Assembly: GCA_027484985.1 (NCBI GenBank)
Contig: JAIXRW010000054.1
Span: forward strand, 1-64,000
DNA: 64,000 bases
Reading direction: 5' to 3'
DNA from: Rhodobacter sp.
Lineage (GTDB): Bacteria > Pseudomonadota > Alphaproteobacteria > Rhodobacterales > Rhodobacteraceae
Positions 1 through 9,309 of the stretch are shown here, in pieces. Both the position numbers and the translations under genes were made by a program. Within the stretch, counting starts at the first letter, position 1. Every line of letters starts with the position of its first letter. The notes below the pieces were generated by a model. It worked only from the letters and a program-made list of their open reading frames with translations, did not search any database and was not told the origin of the DNA.

Positions 1-249
1 AACCTGATCGTGCAGGCCTCGCGCCTGCAAGACGGCTCGCGCCGCATGGTCAGCATCACCGAAATCACCGGCATGGAGGGCGAGGTCATCTCGATGCAGG
101 AAATCTTCCGCTTCGAACGGCTTGGCGTCGATCCCAACGGCAAGATCATCGGCCGCTTCAACGCCACCGGCGTCCGTTCGCATTACTCTGACCGCTTCCG
201 CCAATGGGGCTATGACCTGCCCGCCTCGATCTACGAACCCATCCTGTGA
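1..249 (+). CDS. cpaF: CpaF/TadA secretion ATPase, C-terminal fragment
   Basis: Only the last 82 codons are in the window; the gene enters from the left edge in frame 1 and stops at TGA 247-249. The visible segment holds the conserved tail of Tad-type secretion ATPases, with ITEITGMEGEVISMQEIF followed by GVRSHYSDRF near the C-terminus. The Walker motifs lie outside the window. By family, CpaF is the cytoplasmic hexameric ATPase that powers Tad pilus assembly and works on the TadB/TadC inner-membrane platform. Both platform genes follow immediately with no gap, which fixes the assignment. The family call is secure; nothing can be said about the missing N-terminus. Confidence 0.93.
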   Translation, partial: NLIVQASRLQDGSRRMVSITEITGMEGEVISMQEIFRFERLGVDPNGKIIGRFNATGVRSHYSDRFRQWGYDLPASIYEPIL

Positions 250-254
250 GTGCC

Positions 255-1223
255 ATGGAAATCAGCGCCGCCCCGATCATCTATATCCTGATCTTTGTCG
301 CCGTGGTGGTCCTTGTCGAAGGGCTCTATCTCACGGTGTTCGGCAAATCGATCAGCCTGAACAACCGCGTCAGCCGCCGGCTGGCGCTTCTGGAAAAGAA
401 CCAAAGCCGCGAACTCGTGCTCGAACAACTCCGCAAGGAGATGACCCAGCACATGAACGCCCGCGGCATCCCGCTTTACCAGATGCTCGCCTCAAAGGCG
501 CAAAAGGCCAACATCGCCTTCTCGCCGCGCCAGATCATCGGCATCATGGGCCTTGTGTCGGTCTTTGCCTTTGTCGGCCTGACCTTCGGCACCGCCGCCC
601 CCTTCAGCGTCCGCATCGTCGCGGCCGTGGCGATCGGGGTGGGCGGCGTCTATTTCTGGATCAACCGCAAGGCGAAAAAGCGCATGGCGCTGCTGGAAGA
701 ACAGCTTCCCGATGCCGTCGAACTCATGGTGCGGTCGCTGCGCGTGGGGCATCCCTTCTCGTCGGCCATCGGCATCGTGGCCAAGGAAGTCTCCGATCCG
801 CTCGGTTCCGAATTCGGCCTGATCGCAGACGAAGCCGCCTATGGCCGCGACGTGGCCGAAAGCCTGCGCGCCTTTGCCCGCCGCATGGGCAACCAGGATT
901 TGCACTTCCTTGCGGTCGCCGTGTCGATCCAGCAGCAATCGGGCGGCAATCTGGCCGAAATCCTCGACGGTCTGGCCAAGGTGATCCGCTCGCGCTTCAA
1001 ACTGTTCCGCCGTGTCCACGCCATCACGGCCGAGGCCAAGTTTTCCGGCATGTTCCTTTCGGCCTTCCCGCTTCTGGTGCTGGCCATCATCCAGATCTGG
1101 AAACCCGACTTCTACGACAATGTGAAAGACACCGAATACTACGTGCCGGCGGCCCTGTTCGTGGGCGTCTTTCTTGGCGTGAACGTGCTGTTCATGCGGA
1201 TGATGGTCAATATCAAGGTATAG
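255..1223 (+). CDS. tadB: TadB, Tad pilus platform protein
   Basis: A 322-residue type II secretion F-domain protein of the inner membrane. It has an N-terminal membrane segment (about residues 6-25), a pair in the middle (about 95-140), the F-domain with LPDAVELMVRSLRVGHPF (about 153-170), and two C-terminal membrane spans. By family, TadB pairs with TadC as the platform on which CpaF drives pilin extrusion. It starts 5 bases after the cpaF stop. An in-frame GTG at 246, overlapping the cpaF stop as GTGA, is an equally possible start and adds three residues. Neither start has a strong ribosome binding site, consistent with translational coupling in one operon with its neighbours. Confidence 0.93.
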   Translation: MEISAAPIIYILIFVAVVVLVEGLYLTVFGKSISLNNRVSRRLALLEKNQSRELVLEQLRKEMTQHMNARGIPLYQMLASKAQKANIAFSPRQIIGIMGLVSVFAFVGLTFGTAAPFSVRIVAAVAIGVGGVYFWINRKAKKRMALLEEQLPDAVELMVRSLRVGHPFSSAIGIVAKEVSDPLGSEFGLIADEAAYGRDVAESLRAFARRMGNQDLHFLAVAVSIQQQSGGNLAEILDGLAKVIRSRFKLFRRVHAITAEAKFSGMFLSAFPLLVLAIIQIWKPDFYDNVKDTEYYVPAALFVGVFLGVNVLFMRMMVNIKV

Positions 1224-1233
1224 GTCTGCGCCA

Positions 1234-2214
1234 ATGTCCCTTTTCTCCGGTCTTTCCGACAGCCTGACCGCCAGCTTCGGCCCGATGGGCCCGCTTCTGG
1301 CCCTGGGCGGCATGGGCCTGCTTCTGGTCATGGGCACCCTGCCCTTCCTGATCCGCAAGGAAGCCGACCCCTTCAACAAGCTCAAACCCGCCAAGCCTGC
1401 GGCCAACCCCCGCGCGGCCAAACCCGATGCCGCCACCCTGCGGCGCGGCGGCAATATCAACGCCGACAAGCTGGAACGCTTCGCCCATTTCCTTGAACCG
1501 CAGGACCAGCAGCAGATGTCGGCCGCGCGGCTCAAGATGATGCGCGCGGGCTACCGCTCCAAGAACGCCGTGCGCGTCTTTCACGCATGGCAATTCGTCC
1601 TTGGCATCGGCGCGCTGCTTCTGGGCTGCCTTTACACCATCGCCCTGAACCAGATCGCGCCCGTCGATCTCAAGACCATGGTGCTCTGGACGATCATCCC
1701 CGCCGCCGCAGGTTATTACCTGCCCGCCTACTGGATCGTCCGCCGCATCCAGTCGCGCCAAAAGGAAATCATCGAAGGCTTCCCCGACGCGCTCGACATG
1801 ATGCTTGTCTGCGTCGAGGCGGGCCAGTCGCTCGACCAATCCATCAGCCGCGTCGCCAAGGAACTGGGCAGCGCCTACCCCGCCTTGGCCGAAGAGTTTG
1901 AAATCGTGGCGCAGGAAACCCGCGCCGGCAAGGAACGGGTGGTGGTGCTGCGCGACATGTCCGAACGCATCGGCTTGATCGACATCACCTCCTTTGCCAC
2001 CACGATGATCCAGTCAGCCACCTTCGGCACCTCGATCTCGGATGCGCTGCGCGTCTATTCTGCCGAAATGCGCGATAAACGCGTGATGCGTGCGGAAGAA
2101 AAGGCAAACACCTTGCCCACGAAACTGACGCTGGGCACAATGATGTTCACGGTGCCGCCGCTGCTGGTCATCCTGATCGGTCCGTCGCTTTACGGCATCT
2201 CGCATTCGTTCTGA
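1234..2214 (+). CDS. tadC: TadC, Tad pilus platform protein
   Basis: A 326-residue second type II secretion F-domain protein, partner of TadB in the inner-membrane platform. It has an N-terminal membrane segment (about 15-38), a central pair (about 117-165) and a C-terminal one (about 300-320). The F-domain carries FPDALDMMLVCVEAGQSL (about 180-197), the TadC counterpart of the TadB motif. It begins 10 bases after tadB and belongs to the same transcription unit. The order cpaF-tadB-tadC is diagnostic of a Tad locus. Confidence 0.93.
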   Translation: MSLFSGLSDSLTASFGPMGPLLALGGMGLLLVMGTLPFLIRKEADPFNKLKPAKPAANPRAAKPDAATLRRGGNINADKLERFAHFLEPQDQQQMSAARLKMMRAGYRSKNAVRVFHAWQFVLGIGALLLGCLYTIALNQIAPVDLKTMVLWTIIPAAAGYYLPAYWIVRRIQSRQKEIIEGFPDALDMMLVCVEAGQSLDQSISRVAKELGSAYPALAEEFEIVAQETRAGKERVVVLRDMSERIGLIDITSFATTMIQSATFGTSISDALRVYSAEMRDKRVMRAEEKANTLPTKLTLGTMMFTVPPLLVILIGPSLYGISHSF

Positions 2215-2218
2215 AGGT

Positions 2219-2848
2219 GTGCTCGCGGTGCCTCCTGCCCATGCCGGCCCTTGGCCGACAGTCGTTCTGGCCCTTCTGCTCGCCGCCTGTTCCGCAGGCG
2301 GCGATGCCGCATCGCAGGCGCAGTCCCTGCTCTCGCGCGGCAACGGCCTTGCCAGCGATACCGGCGCCACCGGCTTTGCCCCCGGCATCGACACCCGCCA
2401 GCAGGGCGCCGATGGCCTGACCGTCGGGCACCGGCTCATGGCCTCGGGCGAATACGAACTGGCCTTGCGCGCCTATTACCGCGCCGCCGCCGCACGCGGC
2501 ATGACGGTCGATATCCTGTCCGCCCTCGGCTCGGCCAACCTCAGGCTCGGGCGTCTGGGTCAGGCCGAACAGCTGTTGCGCCGCGCGGTGGCCGAAGACC
2601 CCGCCTTTGTGCCGGCCCTCAACAATCTGGGCGTCGTGCTGATGGAAAAGCGCCAACCCGGCGAGGCGCGGGTGGTCTTTCAACAGGCTTTCGCGCTCGA
2701 CAGTGGCGATTCCGACGCCATCCGCGAAAATCTGCGTCTGGCTATCGCGCAAAGCGAATCCTCGGTCTATGATCCTAACAAAGAAAAGCCCGCCTATTCC
2801 CTCGTGCGGCGCGGTGAAGGCGAATATGTCCTTCTGTCGCAGCTCTAG
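2219..2848 (+). CDS. TPR lipoprotein of the Tad locus (TadD-like)
   Basis: A 209-residue predicted lipoprotein. A short N-terminus leads into LALLLAAC, a lipobox with the acylated cysteine at residue 24, then a low-complexity Ala/Ser/Gly linker. From about residue 70 to 170 there are tetratricopeptide-like helices, including LGSANLRLGRLGQAEQLLRR and NNLGVVLMEKRQPGEAR. TadD proteins are TPR lipoproteins needed for secretin assembly in Tad systems, and its place right after tadC fits. The start used is GTG 2219, four bases after the tadC stop; GTG 2228 would still keep the lipobox. Two TPR lipoproteins sit side by side here, so which one is the functional TadD cannot be said. Confidence 0.82.
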   Translation: MLAVPPAHAGPWPTVVLALLLAACSAGGDAASQAQSLLSRGNGLASDTGATGFAPGIDTRQQGADGLTVGHRLMASGEYELALRAYYRAAAARGMTVDILSALGSANLRLGRLGQAEQLLRRAVAEDPAFVPALNNLGVVLMEKRQPGEARVVFQQAFALDSGDSDAIRENLRLAIAQSESSVYDPNKEKPAYSLVRRGEGEYVLLSQL

Positions 2849-2893
2849 GGCCGGAACGGGATACGAGCAGTAAAGAGTAAAGGGACGCCCGCG

Positions 2894-3742
2894 ATGCGCC
2901 GCCACCCGGTGTTGATGGTTCTGTGCCTGTCCGGCACGCTTGGTCTGGCCGCCTGCCAGCCCTCGGCAGATACCGCCTCGAAAAAGGCGCTGGCCAGCAT
3001 TGATGAAGTCGATCAGGCCAATATCGACCAGATCATGCTCACCATGGCCGACCCCGAAGAAGCCGTGGCTTATTTCACCAAGGCCGTCGCCTCAAAACCC
3101 GATGATCCCGCGCTCAAACGCGCCCTTGCCAAATCGCTCATCCGCGCCGGCAAACCGGACGAGGCCGCAACCCTCCTCGCTGCCCTCACCGCCACCCCCG
3201 CCGCCACTGCCGAAGACCGCGTCACCCTTGCCGATGCCCTGATCCGCAACAATGACTGGACCGGCGCCAAGGCCCAGCTCGACGCCATCCCCCCGACCTA
3301 CGAAACCTATGATCGCTACCGGCTCGAGGCGATGGTGGCCGACAGCCGCAAAGACTGGAAAAAGGCCGACAGCTTTTACGAAATCGCCAGCGGCATGACC
3401 ACCAAACCCGCAGGCGTGCTGAACAACTGGGGCTTCTCCAAACTCGCCCGCAAGGATTACGCCGGCGCCGAACGCCTGTTCATCGAGGCGCTGACCTTCG
3501 ACAGCAGCCTGTTCACCGCCAAGAACAACCTTGTCCTCGCCCGCGGGGCGCAGCGCAAATACGACCTGCCCGTCATCGCCATGTCCCAGACCGAACGGTC
3601 AGAACTTCTCTACACCCTCGCGCTCACCGCGATCAAACAGGGCGATGTCACCGTGGGCAAGGGCCTGTTGCAAGATGCCATCGACACCAATCCGCAGTAT
3701 TTCGAGGCCGCCGAACGCAGCCTTCAGGCGCTGGGGGGCTGA
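2894..3742 (+). CDS. second TPR lipoprotein of the Tad locus (TadD-like)
   Basis: A 282-residue lipoprotein with a clean signal peptide ending in LGLAAC (cysteine 21). Repeated helix pairs follow, for example AVASKPDDPALKRALAKSLI and FSKLARKDYAGAERLFIEAL, typical of TPR proteins. It probably acts at the periplasmic face of the outer membrane in pilus or secretin assembly, like the gene before it. It starts at ATG 2894 after a purine-rich stretch (GTAAAGGGACG). The 45-base gap upstream shows no hairpin, so it is likely co-transcribed. The two TPR genes share little sequence, so this looks like an old duplication or independent recruitment. Confidence 0.82.
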   Translation: MRRHPVLMVLCLSGTLGLAACQPSADTASKKALASIDEVDQANIDQIMLTMADPEEAVAYFTKAVASKPDDPALKRALAKSLIRAGKPDEAATLLAALTATPAATAEDRVTLADALIRNNDWTGAKAQLDAIPPTYETYDRYRLEAMVADSRKDWKKADSFYEIASGMTTKPAGVLNNWGFSKLARKDYAGAERLFIEALTFDSSLFTAKNNLVLARGAQRKYDLPVIAMSQTERSELLYTLALTAIKQGDVTVGKGLLQDAIDTNPQYFEAAERSLQALGG

Positions 3743-3747
3743 CCGCG

Positions 3748-4254
3748 ATGGCAATGACCAGCCTTCCCCCGTTCTGGACCGCGATCTGGTTCCTTTTGCC
3801 CGTGCTGCCCGTCTGCCTCTGGGTCGCATGGTCCGACCTCAAATTCATGAAAATCCCCAACAAGGCCGTGCTCACCCTTGCCGCCATCTATCTTCTGACC
3901 GGCCCCATCGCCCTGCCGCTCGATCTCTATCTCTGGGGCTGGGCGCTCGGGGCGGGGGTGCTGGTGGTGGGCTTTGTCGTCTCGTCGCTCAACCTTGTGG
4001 GCGCGGGCGACAGCAAATTCGCCGCCGCCATGGCCCCCTTCTTCGCGGGCGGCGATGCGCGGGTGGTCCTTGGCCTTTTCGCAGGCTGCCTTCTGGCCGC
4101 CTTTGCCACCCACCGCCTGTTCCGCGCCATCCCCGCCTTCCGCAGCGCCACCGCCACATGGGAAAGCTGGACCAACAAGGATTTCCCCATGGGCCTCGCG
4201 CTCACCGGAACGCTGGCCTTTTATTTTTTTATCGCTCTCCTTTTCTCTGCCTGA
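3748..4254 (+). CDS. cpaA: prepilin peptidase (CpaA/TadV type)
   Basis: A 168-residue integral membrane aspartyl protease of the short TadV/CpaA class, without the N-terminal methylase domain of long PilD enzymes. Both catalytic motifs are visible: WSDLKFMKIPN (first Asp at about residue 31) and GAGDSKF (the GxGD motif at about residues 87-90). Around them are five to six hydrophobic spans. By family it cleaves the leader of Flp-type prepilins. No flp pilin gene lies in the window, so it presumably sits upstream with the secretin genes. It begins five bases after the second TPR gene. Confidence 0.9.
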   Translation: MAMTSLPPFWTAIWFLLPVLPVCLWVAWSDLKFMKIPNKAVLTLAAIYLLTGPIALPLDLYLWGWALGAGVLVVGFVVSSLNLVGAGDSKFAAAMAPFFAGGDARVVLGLFAGCLLAAFATHRLFRAIPAFRSATATWESWTNKDFPMGLALTGTLAFYFFIALLFSA

Positions 4255-4312
4255 ATTTTTACACGATCCGGTTGTAGGGCTGATCCCCGCATCGCCCCAA
4301 CCGGACAAAGCC

Positions 4313-5668
4313 ATGAACGCCCAGACCCAGCCGCTCGCCGCCGAATCCGCCGAAACCGCCGCCCCGGCCCCGGCCATCCAGCCGCCGCAAATGCCCCGCA
4401 GTCTGGCCGAAACCGGCCTCAGCCCCGTCATGCTGCGCGACATCCTGCTCAAGACCATGTTCCGCACCAATGCCGAACAGATCTCGGTCCTTGCCCGCAT
4501 CTGCTGCCTGCCCGTCACGCTGGTGCAGGAACTGGTCGATGCCGCCCGCACCAACCGCCTGATCGAGGCGACCGGCACCCTGCATGCCACTTCGGGCGGC
4601 GAAATGGGCTACCAGCTCACCGATGCGGGCAAATCCCGCGCCCTCGATGCGCTTTCGCAATCGGAATATTACGGCGCGGTTCCTGTCCCGCTCGCGCTCT
4701 ATCGCGAACAGGTCCGCCGCCAGTCGATCCGCAACATCTCGCTCGGCCGCGCCGATCTGCAACGCGCCATGGGCCATCTCGTGCTGCCCTCGGGCCTGAT
4801 CGACAATCTGGGCCCCGCCATCAGCTCGGGCCGCTCGATCCTGATGTATGGCCCCCCCGGCAACGGCAAATCCTCGATCTCGAACGGCATCCGCGATGCG
4901 ATCGGCGACCGCATCTATGTGCCCCGCGCCATCGAATATGCGGGGCAGGTGATCACCGTCTATGACCCGATCATCCACACCGCCGCCCGCGACGGCACCG
5001 AAGACTCCGCCCCCGCCCTGCGCCGCAACGCCAACCGCTTCGATCCCCGCTATGTGCTGTGCGACCGCCCCACCGTCGTGACGGGGGGCGAACTGACACT
5101 CGACATGCTCGACCTCAAGTTCAACGCCGTCGCCCGCACCTATACCGCGCCACTGCAACTCAAGGCCTCGGGCGGCATCTTCATCGTTGACGATCTCGGC
5201 CGTCAGGCCGATCCGCCGCAAAAGCTGGTCAACCGCTGGATCGTCCCGCTCGAGGAAAGCCGCGACATCCTCGCGCTGCAATCGGGCGAGAAATTCACCG
5301 TCCCCTTCGACACGCTGGTGATCTTCTCGACGAACTTCCACCCCAACGAAATCTTCGACGGCGCGGCCCTGCGGCGCATCTTCTTCAAGATCAAGATCGA
5401 CGGCCCCGATCAGGAAAACTTCCTGAAAATCTTCGCCCTCGTCGCCCGCAAGAAAAAGATTCCGCTGGATGAAGCCGCCCTCGTCCACCTCTTGCGGGTG
5501 AAATATCCCACCATCGACAACCGCTATGCCAACTACCAGCCCACCTATCTGATCGACCAGATGATCTCGATCTGCGATTTCGAAGGCATCCCCTACCAGA
5601 TGACCCCCGCCCTGATCGACCGCGCCTGGGACAACATGTTCGTCCGCGACGAGGTGATCGCCAAATAG
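4313..5668 (+). CDS. AAA+ ATPase at the end of the Tad locus
   Basis: A 451-residue cytoplasmic ATPase. After an Ala/Pro-rich N-terminus of about 30 residues comes a probable winged-helix-like region (about 35-120) ending in LTDAGKSRALDAL. The AAA+ core then has Walker A GPPGNGKSS (about 180-188), Walker B GGIFIVDDLG (about 287-296), a sensor-1-like VIFSTNFHP and an arginine-bearing ALRRIFFKI. Homologues of this kind often travel at the end of alphaproteobacterial tad loci, but their role in pilus biogenesis is not established as far as I know. The start ATG 4313 lies 58 bases after cpaA and is preceded by GGACAAAGCC. It may be in the same operon or have its own promoter. Confidence 0.78.
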   Translation: MNAQTQPLAAESAETAAPAPAIQPPQMPRSLAETGLSPVMLRDILLKTMFRTNAEQISVLARICCLPVTLVQELVDAARTNRLIEATGTLHATSGGEMGYQLTDAGKSRALDALSQSEYYGAVPVPLALYREQVRRQSIRNISLGRADLQRAMGHLVLPSGLIDNLGPAISSGRSILMYGPPGNGKSSISNGIRDAIGDRIYVPRAIEYAGQVITVYDPIIHTAARDGTEDSAPALRRNANRFDPRYVLCDRPTVVTGGELTLDMLDLKFNAVARTYTAPLQLKASGGIFIVDDLGRQADPPQKLVNRWIVPLEESRDILALQSGEKFTVPFDTLVIFSTNFHPNEIFDGAALRRIFFKIKIDGPDQENFLKIFALVARKKKIPLDEAALVHLLRVKYPTIDNRYANYQPTYLIDQMISICDFEGIPYQMTPALIDRAWDNMFVRDEVIAK

Positions 5669-5740
5669 CCCGCCCCCGGTCTGCCCGCAAAACATCCCGC
5701 CCTGCGCCACGGGGCGGCTTTGGGCCAACCGTCGCAAGAC

Positions 5741-5860
5741 GAGTATTTGGGCAAGGGTGAAACAGCCCGCTTTCCTCTTCACCTTTGCGCCAAATACTCC
5801 GGGGGAATCGGCCGCAAGGCCGATGGGGGCTGGCCCCCCGCGCCCCCTGTGGCAGGGCGC
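5741..5860. repeat. mosaic intergenic repeat, copy 1 (two inverted arms)
   Basis: This fills the gap between the converging Tad ATPase and the cyclo-ligase gene. The left arm GAGTATTTGGGCAAGGGTGA (5741-5760) is answered by an inverted arm TCACCTTTGCGCCAAATACT (about 5779-5798), so the transcript can fold into a long hairpin from either strand. A GC-rich tail (to about 5860) with GGGGGCTGGCCCCC follows. The same core recurs at ten other places. The position suits a bidirectional terminator. Confidence 0.75.
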
Positions 5861-5884
5861 GATTTTTCGGAGAAAAATCTTGGC

Positions 5885-6433
5885 TCAGAACAGGCGCAGG
5901 CCCTGCTCGGTCACGATGGCATCCAGCTTCTGGTCATAGGCGTCGATCGGCACCTCGGCCACTTCCTGCGCGGCAAAGGCAAAACCCACCGCCAGGGTCG
6001 GCCGTCTGGCCCGCAGCATCGCCAGCGTGCGGTCATAAAACCCCCCGCCATAGCCCAAGCGGTAGCCGCGCGCATCGAACCCCACCAAGGGCACGATCAC
6101 GACCTCGGGCTCGACCCACGCGCCCTCGGCCGGAATCATCGCGCGGAAGGCGCCTTCCACCAGCGCGCAACCGGGCGACCATTCGCGAAACCGCAAGGGC
6201 TGGCCCGCCGCCTCGATCACCGGCACACCCACGGCACCCTGATGCGCCGCCATTGCGGCCATCGGGTCGGCTTCGGTCCGCATCGCCATATATCCCGCCA
6301 GCGCCCTGCCCCGACGGGGCGCCAGAAAATCGGCCAGAATCTCGGCCGCCTGCCCCTGCCCCTTGGCAAAGGCCACCGCCCGCGCCGCGAAACAGGCCTT
6401 GCGCGCCTCGGCCTTGCGCGTCTCCACGCTCAT
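5885..6433 (-). CDS. 5-formyltetrahydrofolate cyclo-ligase
   Basis: A 182-residue cytosolic enzyme (also called methenyltetrahydrofolate synthetase) that converts 5-formyl-THF to 5,10-methenyl-THF with ATP. The signature LGYGGGFYDR is at residues 126-135 and the C-terminal PIDAYDQKLDAIVTEQGL matches the family end. Its length is normal. The start ATG (complement of 6431-6433) overlaps the stop of mgtE by four bases (ATGA), so the two are translationally coupled. In many proteobacteria this gene follows 6S RNA; here it follows mgtE directly and there is no room for 6S RNA between them. Confidence 0.93.
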   Translation of the reverse strand: MSVETRKAEARKACFAARAVAFAKGQGQAAEILADFLAPRRGRALAGYMAMRTEADPMAAMAAHQGAVGVPVIEAAGQPLRFREWSPGCALVEGAFRAMIPAEGAWVEPEVVIVPLVGFDARGYRLGYGGGFYDRTLAMLRARRPTLAVGFAFAAQEVAEVPIDAYDQKLDAIVTEQGLRLF

Positions 6434-7800
6434 AACAGCACCACCGTCGCCAGCCCCAGAAAGGCCAGATACCCCATCACATCGGTCAGGGTCGTCACAA
6501 AGGTGCCCGATGCCAGCGCCGGATCAAGCCCGAACCGTTCCAGCGTCAGCGGCACCATCACCCCGCCAAAGGCCGCCACGATCTGGTTGGTGATCATCGC
6601 CAGCGCCAGCACCAGCCCCATCCACGGATCGCCCAGCACCAGCGTGCCCACCACCCCCAGAATCAGCGCCAGCGCCATCCCGTTGATCGCCCCCGCCGCC
6701 AGTTCGCGCAACACCACCCGCTTGGCATTGCTGCTGGTCAGGTCGCGCGTCGCCAGCGCCCGCACCGCCACCGCCAGCGATTGCGTCCCCGCAATCCCGC
6801 CCGTCGAGGCGACGATGGGCATCACCGCCGCCAGCGCCACCAAGGCCGCAATCGTCGCCTCGAAGCGCGAGATGACAAAGGCCGAGATCGACGCCGTGAA
6901 CAGGTTCACCACCAGCCAGGGCAGGCGCTGCCGCACCGTCTCGATCGGCCCGTCAAGCACGCTCGCCTCGTCGCCCACACCGGCCAGCCGCAGCATCTCC
7001 TCCTCGTGCTGCTCGTCCAGCACGTTCATCGCGTCATCGATGGTGATCACCCCGACCAGCCGGTCATTGGCATCGACCACGGGGCAGGAAATCAGGTGAT
7101 ACTGGTTGAAGATATAGGCAATCTCCGATTCTTCCTCGGTCGCCTGTACGGTGCGGAAACTGTCCTCGACGATATCCTTCAGCCGCACCTCGCGCCGCGA
7201 CGACAAGACCCGCCCCAGCGTCACATAGCCCAGCGGCTTCATACGCGGATCGACAAGGATGACATGATAGAACTGGTCGGGCAGATGGTCTGACCCGCGC
7301 AGATGGTCGATGGCATCGCCCACCGTCCAGTGTTCGGGCGCCACCACCACCTCGCGCTGCATCAGGCGTCCGGCCGACCCTTCGGGAAAGCTCATCGCCT
7401 GTTCGACGGCGACGCGGTCCACCAGTTCCAGCGCATCGAGGATCTTGCCCTGCGCGGGGGCCTCCAGATCCTCAAGAATGTCCACCACGTCATCGGTGTC
7501 CAACTCGCGCACCGCTTCGGCCACCACTTCGGGCGGCAGGCTGTCGATCACCTCCTCGCGGATCGACTCGTCCAGTTCCGACAGCACGTCGCCGTCGATC
7601 TCGCCCGACCACAGCGCCAAAAGCTCGCGCCGCTCGGACGCGCTGACCTGTTCCAGCAAGTCCGCGATATCGGCCGCATGCAGCGGTTCCAGCAGGCGGC
7701 TGATCTCGCCGCGATCCGCACGCTCGACCGCGGCGCGGATCGCCTCGATCCGGGCTTCGTCCAGTTCGACCTCTTCGACGCTCGAATCAAGTTCCGCCAT
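6430..7800 (-). CDS. mgtE: magnesium transporter MgtE
   Basis: A 456-residue MgtE-family Mg2+ channel. An acidic N-terminal helical domain (about 20-130, LLEPLHAADIADLLEQV) precedes two CBS domains (about 140-260, with CPVVDANDRLVGVITIDD). The membrane domain (about 290-456) has about five spans and includes ASTGGIAGTQSLAV, the conserved pore-lining region. By family, the cytoplasmic domains bind Mg2+ and close the pore when magnesium is plentiful. It overlaps the cyclo-ligase gene by 4 bp. The 163-base gap to the divergent guanine deaminase should hold both promoters; I saw no Mg2+ riboswitch there. Confidence 0.93.
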   Translation of the reverse strand: MAELDSSVEEVELDEARIEAIRAAVERADRGEISRLLEPLHAADIADLLEQVSASERRELLALWSGEIDGDVLSELDESIREEVIDSLPPEVVAEAVRELDTDDVVDILEDLEAPAQGKILDALELVDRVAVEQAMSFPEGSAGRLMQREVVVAPEHWTVGDAIDHLRGSDHLPDQFYHVILVDPRMKPLGYVTLGRVLSSRREVRLKDIVEDSFRTVQATEEESEIAYIFNQYHLISCPVVDANDRLVGVITIDDAMNVLDEQHEEEMLRLAGVGDEASVLDGPIETVRQRLPWLVVNLFTASISAFVISRFEATIAALVALAAVMPIVASTGGIAGTQSLAVAVRALATRDLTSSNAKRVVLRELAAGAINGMALALILGVVGTLVLGDPWMGLVLALAMITNQIVAAFGGVMVPLTLERFGLDPALASGTFVTTLTDVMGYLAFLGLATVVLL

Positions 7801-7963
7801 GTTCCCGCCCAGCCCGTTTGTGCGATTACCCCCCTCGTGGCGAAAGCTGTTTCAGCCGAACCGCGACCGGTGGGAATTTACCCATGCGCCAAATGCGCCT
7901 AGCTTGGCAAGCGGGGCCTGACAGGGTTTTGACAAAGCCCCGTGAAGAAAGGGAATAACCGCC

Positions 7964-9244
7964 ATGGCCGATCTGCTTTTGGGACAGGTTCTGCGCTTTG
8001 CCGCCGATCCGTTCACGCATGGCGAAGCCGCAGCAATGATCGACACGCAGGGCGCCGTTCTGGTGAAAGACGGGCGCATCGCGGCCACGGGCCCCGCCAC
8101 GGCCCTGTTGCGCGACCACCCGCAGGCCCGCGTGCATGATTACGGCCAATCGCTGATCACCGCCGGCTTCATCGATGCCCATGTCCATTACCCCCAGACC
8201 GCCATCATCGCCTCATGGGGCAAGCGGCTGATCGACTGGCTCAACAGCTATACCTTCCCCGAGGAAATGCGCTTTGCCGATGCGGGTTACGCCGCCGCCG
8301 TGGCCGACCGCTACCTCGATCTGGTCACCGCCCATGGCACCACCACCGTCTGCACCTATGCCACCATCCATCCCGAAAGCGTGGATGCCATCTTTTCCGC
8401 CGCGCGAGTTCGCGGCATGCGGCTTTACGCGGGCAAGACCTGCATGGACCGCAACGCGCCCGAAGGGCTGCGCGACACCGCGCAATCGGCCTATGACGAT
8501 TCGAAACGCCTTTTGCAGAAATGGCACGGGGTTGACCGGCTGGGTTACGTCATCACCCCCCGCTTCTCGCCCACCTCGACCCCCGAACAGCTTGCCGCCC
8601 TTGGCGCGCTGTGGGCCGAATATCCCGACTGCCTGATGCAGACCCACCTTTCGGAACAGGTGGACGAAATCGCATGGGTGCGCGACCTGTTCCCCCAGTC
8701 GCGCGACTATCTCGACACCTACGAAGCCCAGGGCCTGCTGCGCGAAGGCGCGGTCTATGGCCATGCCATCCACCTGACCGACCGCGAAAGGGCCCGTCTG
8801 GCCGAGGCGGGGGCATCGCTTGTCCATTGTCCGACCTCGAACACCTTCATCGGGTCAGGCCTGTTCGACATGGGCCTTGCCCGGACGATGCGCGTGGGGC
8901 TGGCTACCGACACGGGCGGGGGATCAAGCTTTTCGATGCTCCGCACCATGGCCGCCGCCTATGAAATCGCCCAGCTGCGCGGCCAGGCACTGCACCCCGC
9001 ACAACTGATCTGGCTTGCCACCGTCGGCAGCGCCCGCGCCCTGCACGCCGACTCCCGCATCGGCAACATCGCGCCGGGGCTCGAGGCCGACCTGACCATC
9101 CTGAACCTCGCCTCGACCCCCGCGATCGAACAGGCCACACGGCGGGCCGAAACCATCTGGCAGCACCTGTTCCCGACCATCATGATGGGCGACGACCGCG
9201 CCATCCGCGCCGTCTGGATGGGTGGCAAACCGCAGCAACGGTGA
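7964..9244 (+). CDS. guaD: guanine deaminase
   Basis: A 426-residue metal-dependent amidohydrolase that deaminates guanine to xanthine in purine salvage or catabolism. Metal and catalytic motifs are all present: FIDAHVHYPQ (HVH at 73-75), QTHLSEQVDE, GHAIHLTDRE, HCPTSNTFIGSG and GLATDTGGGSS with the final metal-binding Asp. Length and motif order match GuaD rather than other amidohydrolases. The start ATG 7964 has GAAAGGGAATAACC upstream. An 8-oxoguanine deaminase lies 0.5 kb away on the other strand, giving a small purine-salvage neighbourhood. Confidence 0.92.
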   Translation: MADLLLGQVLRFAADPFTHGEAAAMIDTQGAVLVKDGRIAATGPATALLRDHPQARVHDYGQSLITAGFIDAHVHYPQTAIIASWGKRLIDWLNSYTFPEEMRFADAGYAAAVADRYLDLVTAHGTTTVCTYATIHPESVDAIFSAARVRGMRLYAGKTCMDRNAPEGLRDTAQSAYDDSKRLLQKWHGVDRLGYVITPRFSPTSTPEQLAALGALWAEYPDCLMQTHLSEQVDEIAWVRDLFPQSRDYLDTYEAQGLLREGAVYGHAIHLTDRERARLAEAGASLVHCPTSNTFIGSGLFDMGLARTMRVGLATDTGGGSSFSMLRTMAAAYEIAQLRGQALHPAQLIWLATVGSARALHADSRIGNIAPGLEADLTILNLASTPAIEQATRRAETIWQHLFPTIMMGDDRAIRAVWMGGKPQQR

Positions 9245-9309
9245 TCCCATTGCGCCGCGTGCCGCGGCATTCCCATGCCCTTGCCCCCCCAATGGGGTGG
9301 CAAGGCTGA

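Noticed and set aside
5669-7963. 6S RNA next to the cyclo-ligase gene
   Set aside because: The cyclo-ligase start overlaps mgtE, leaving no space. The downstream gap contains only the mosaic repeat.
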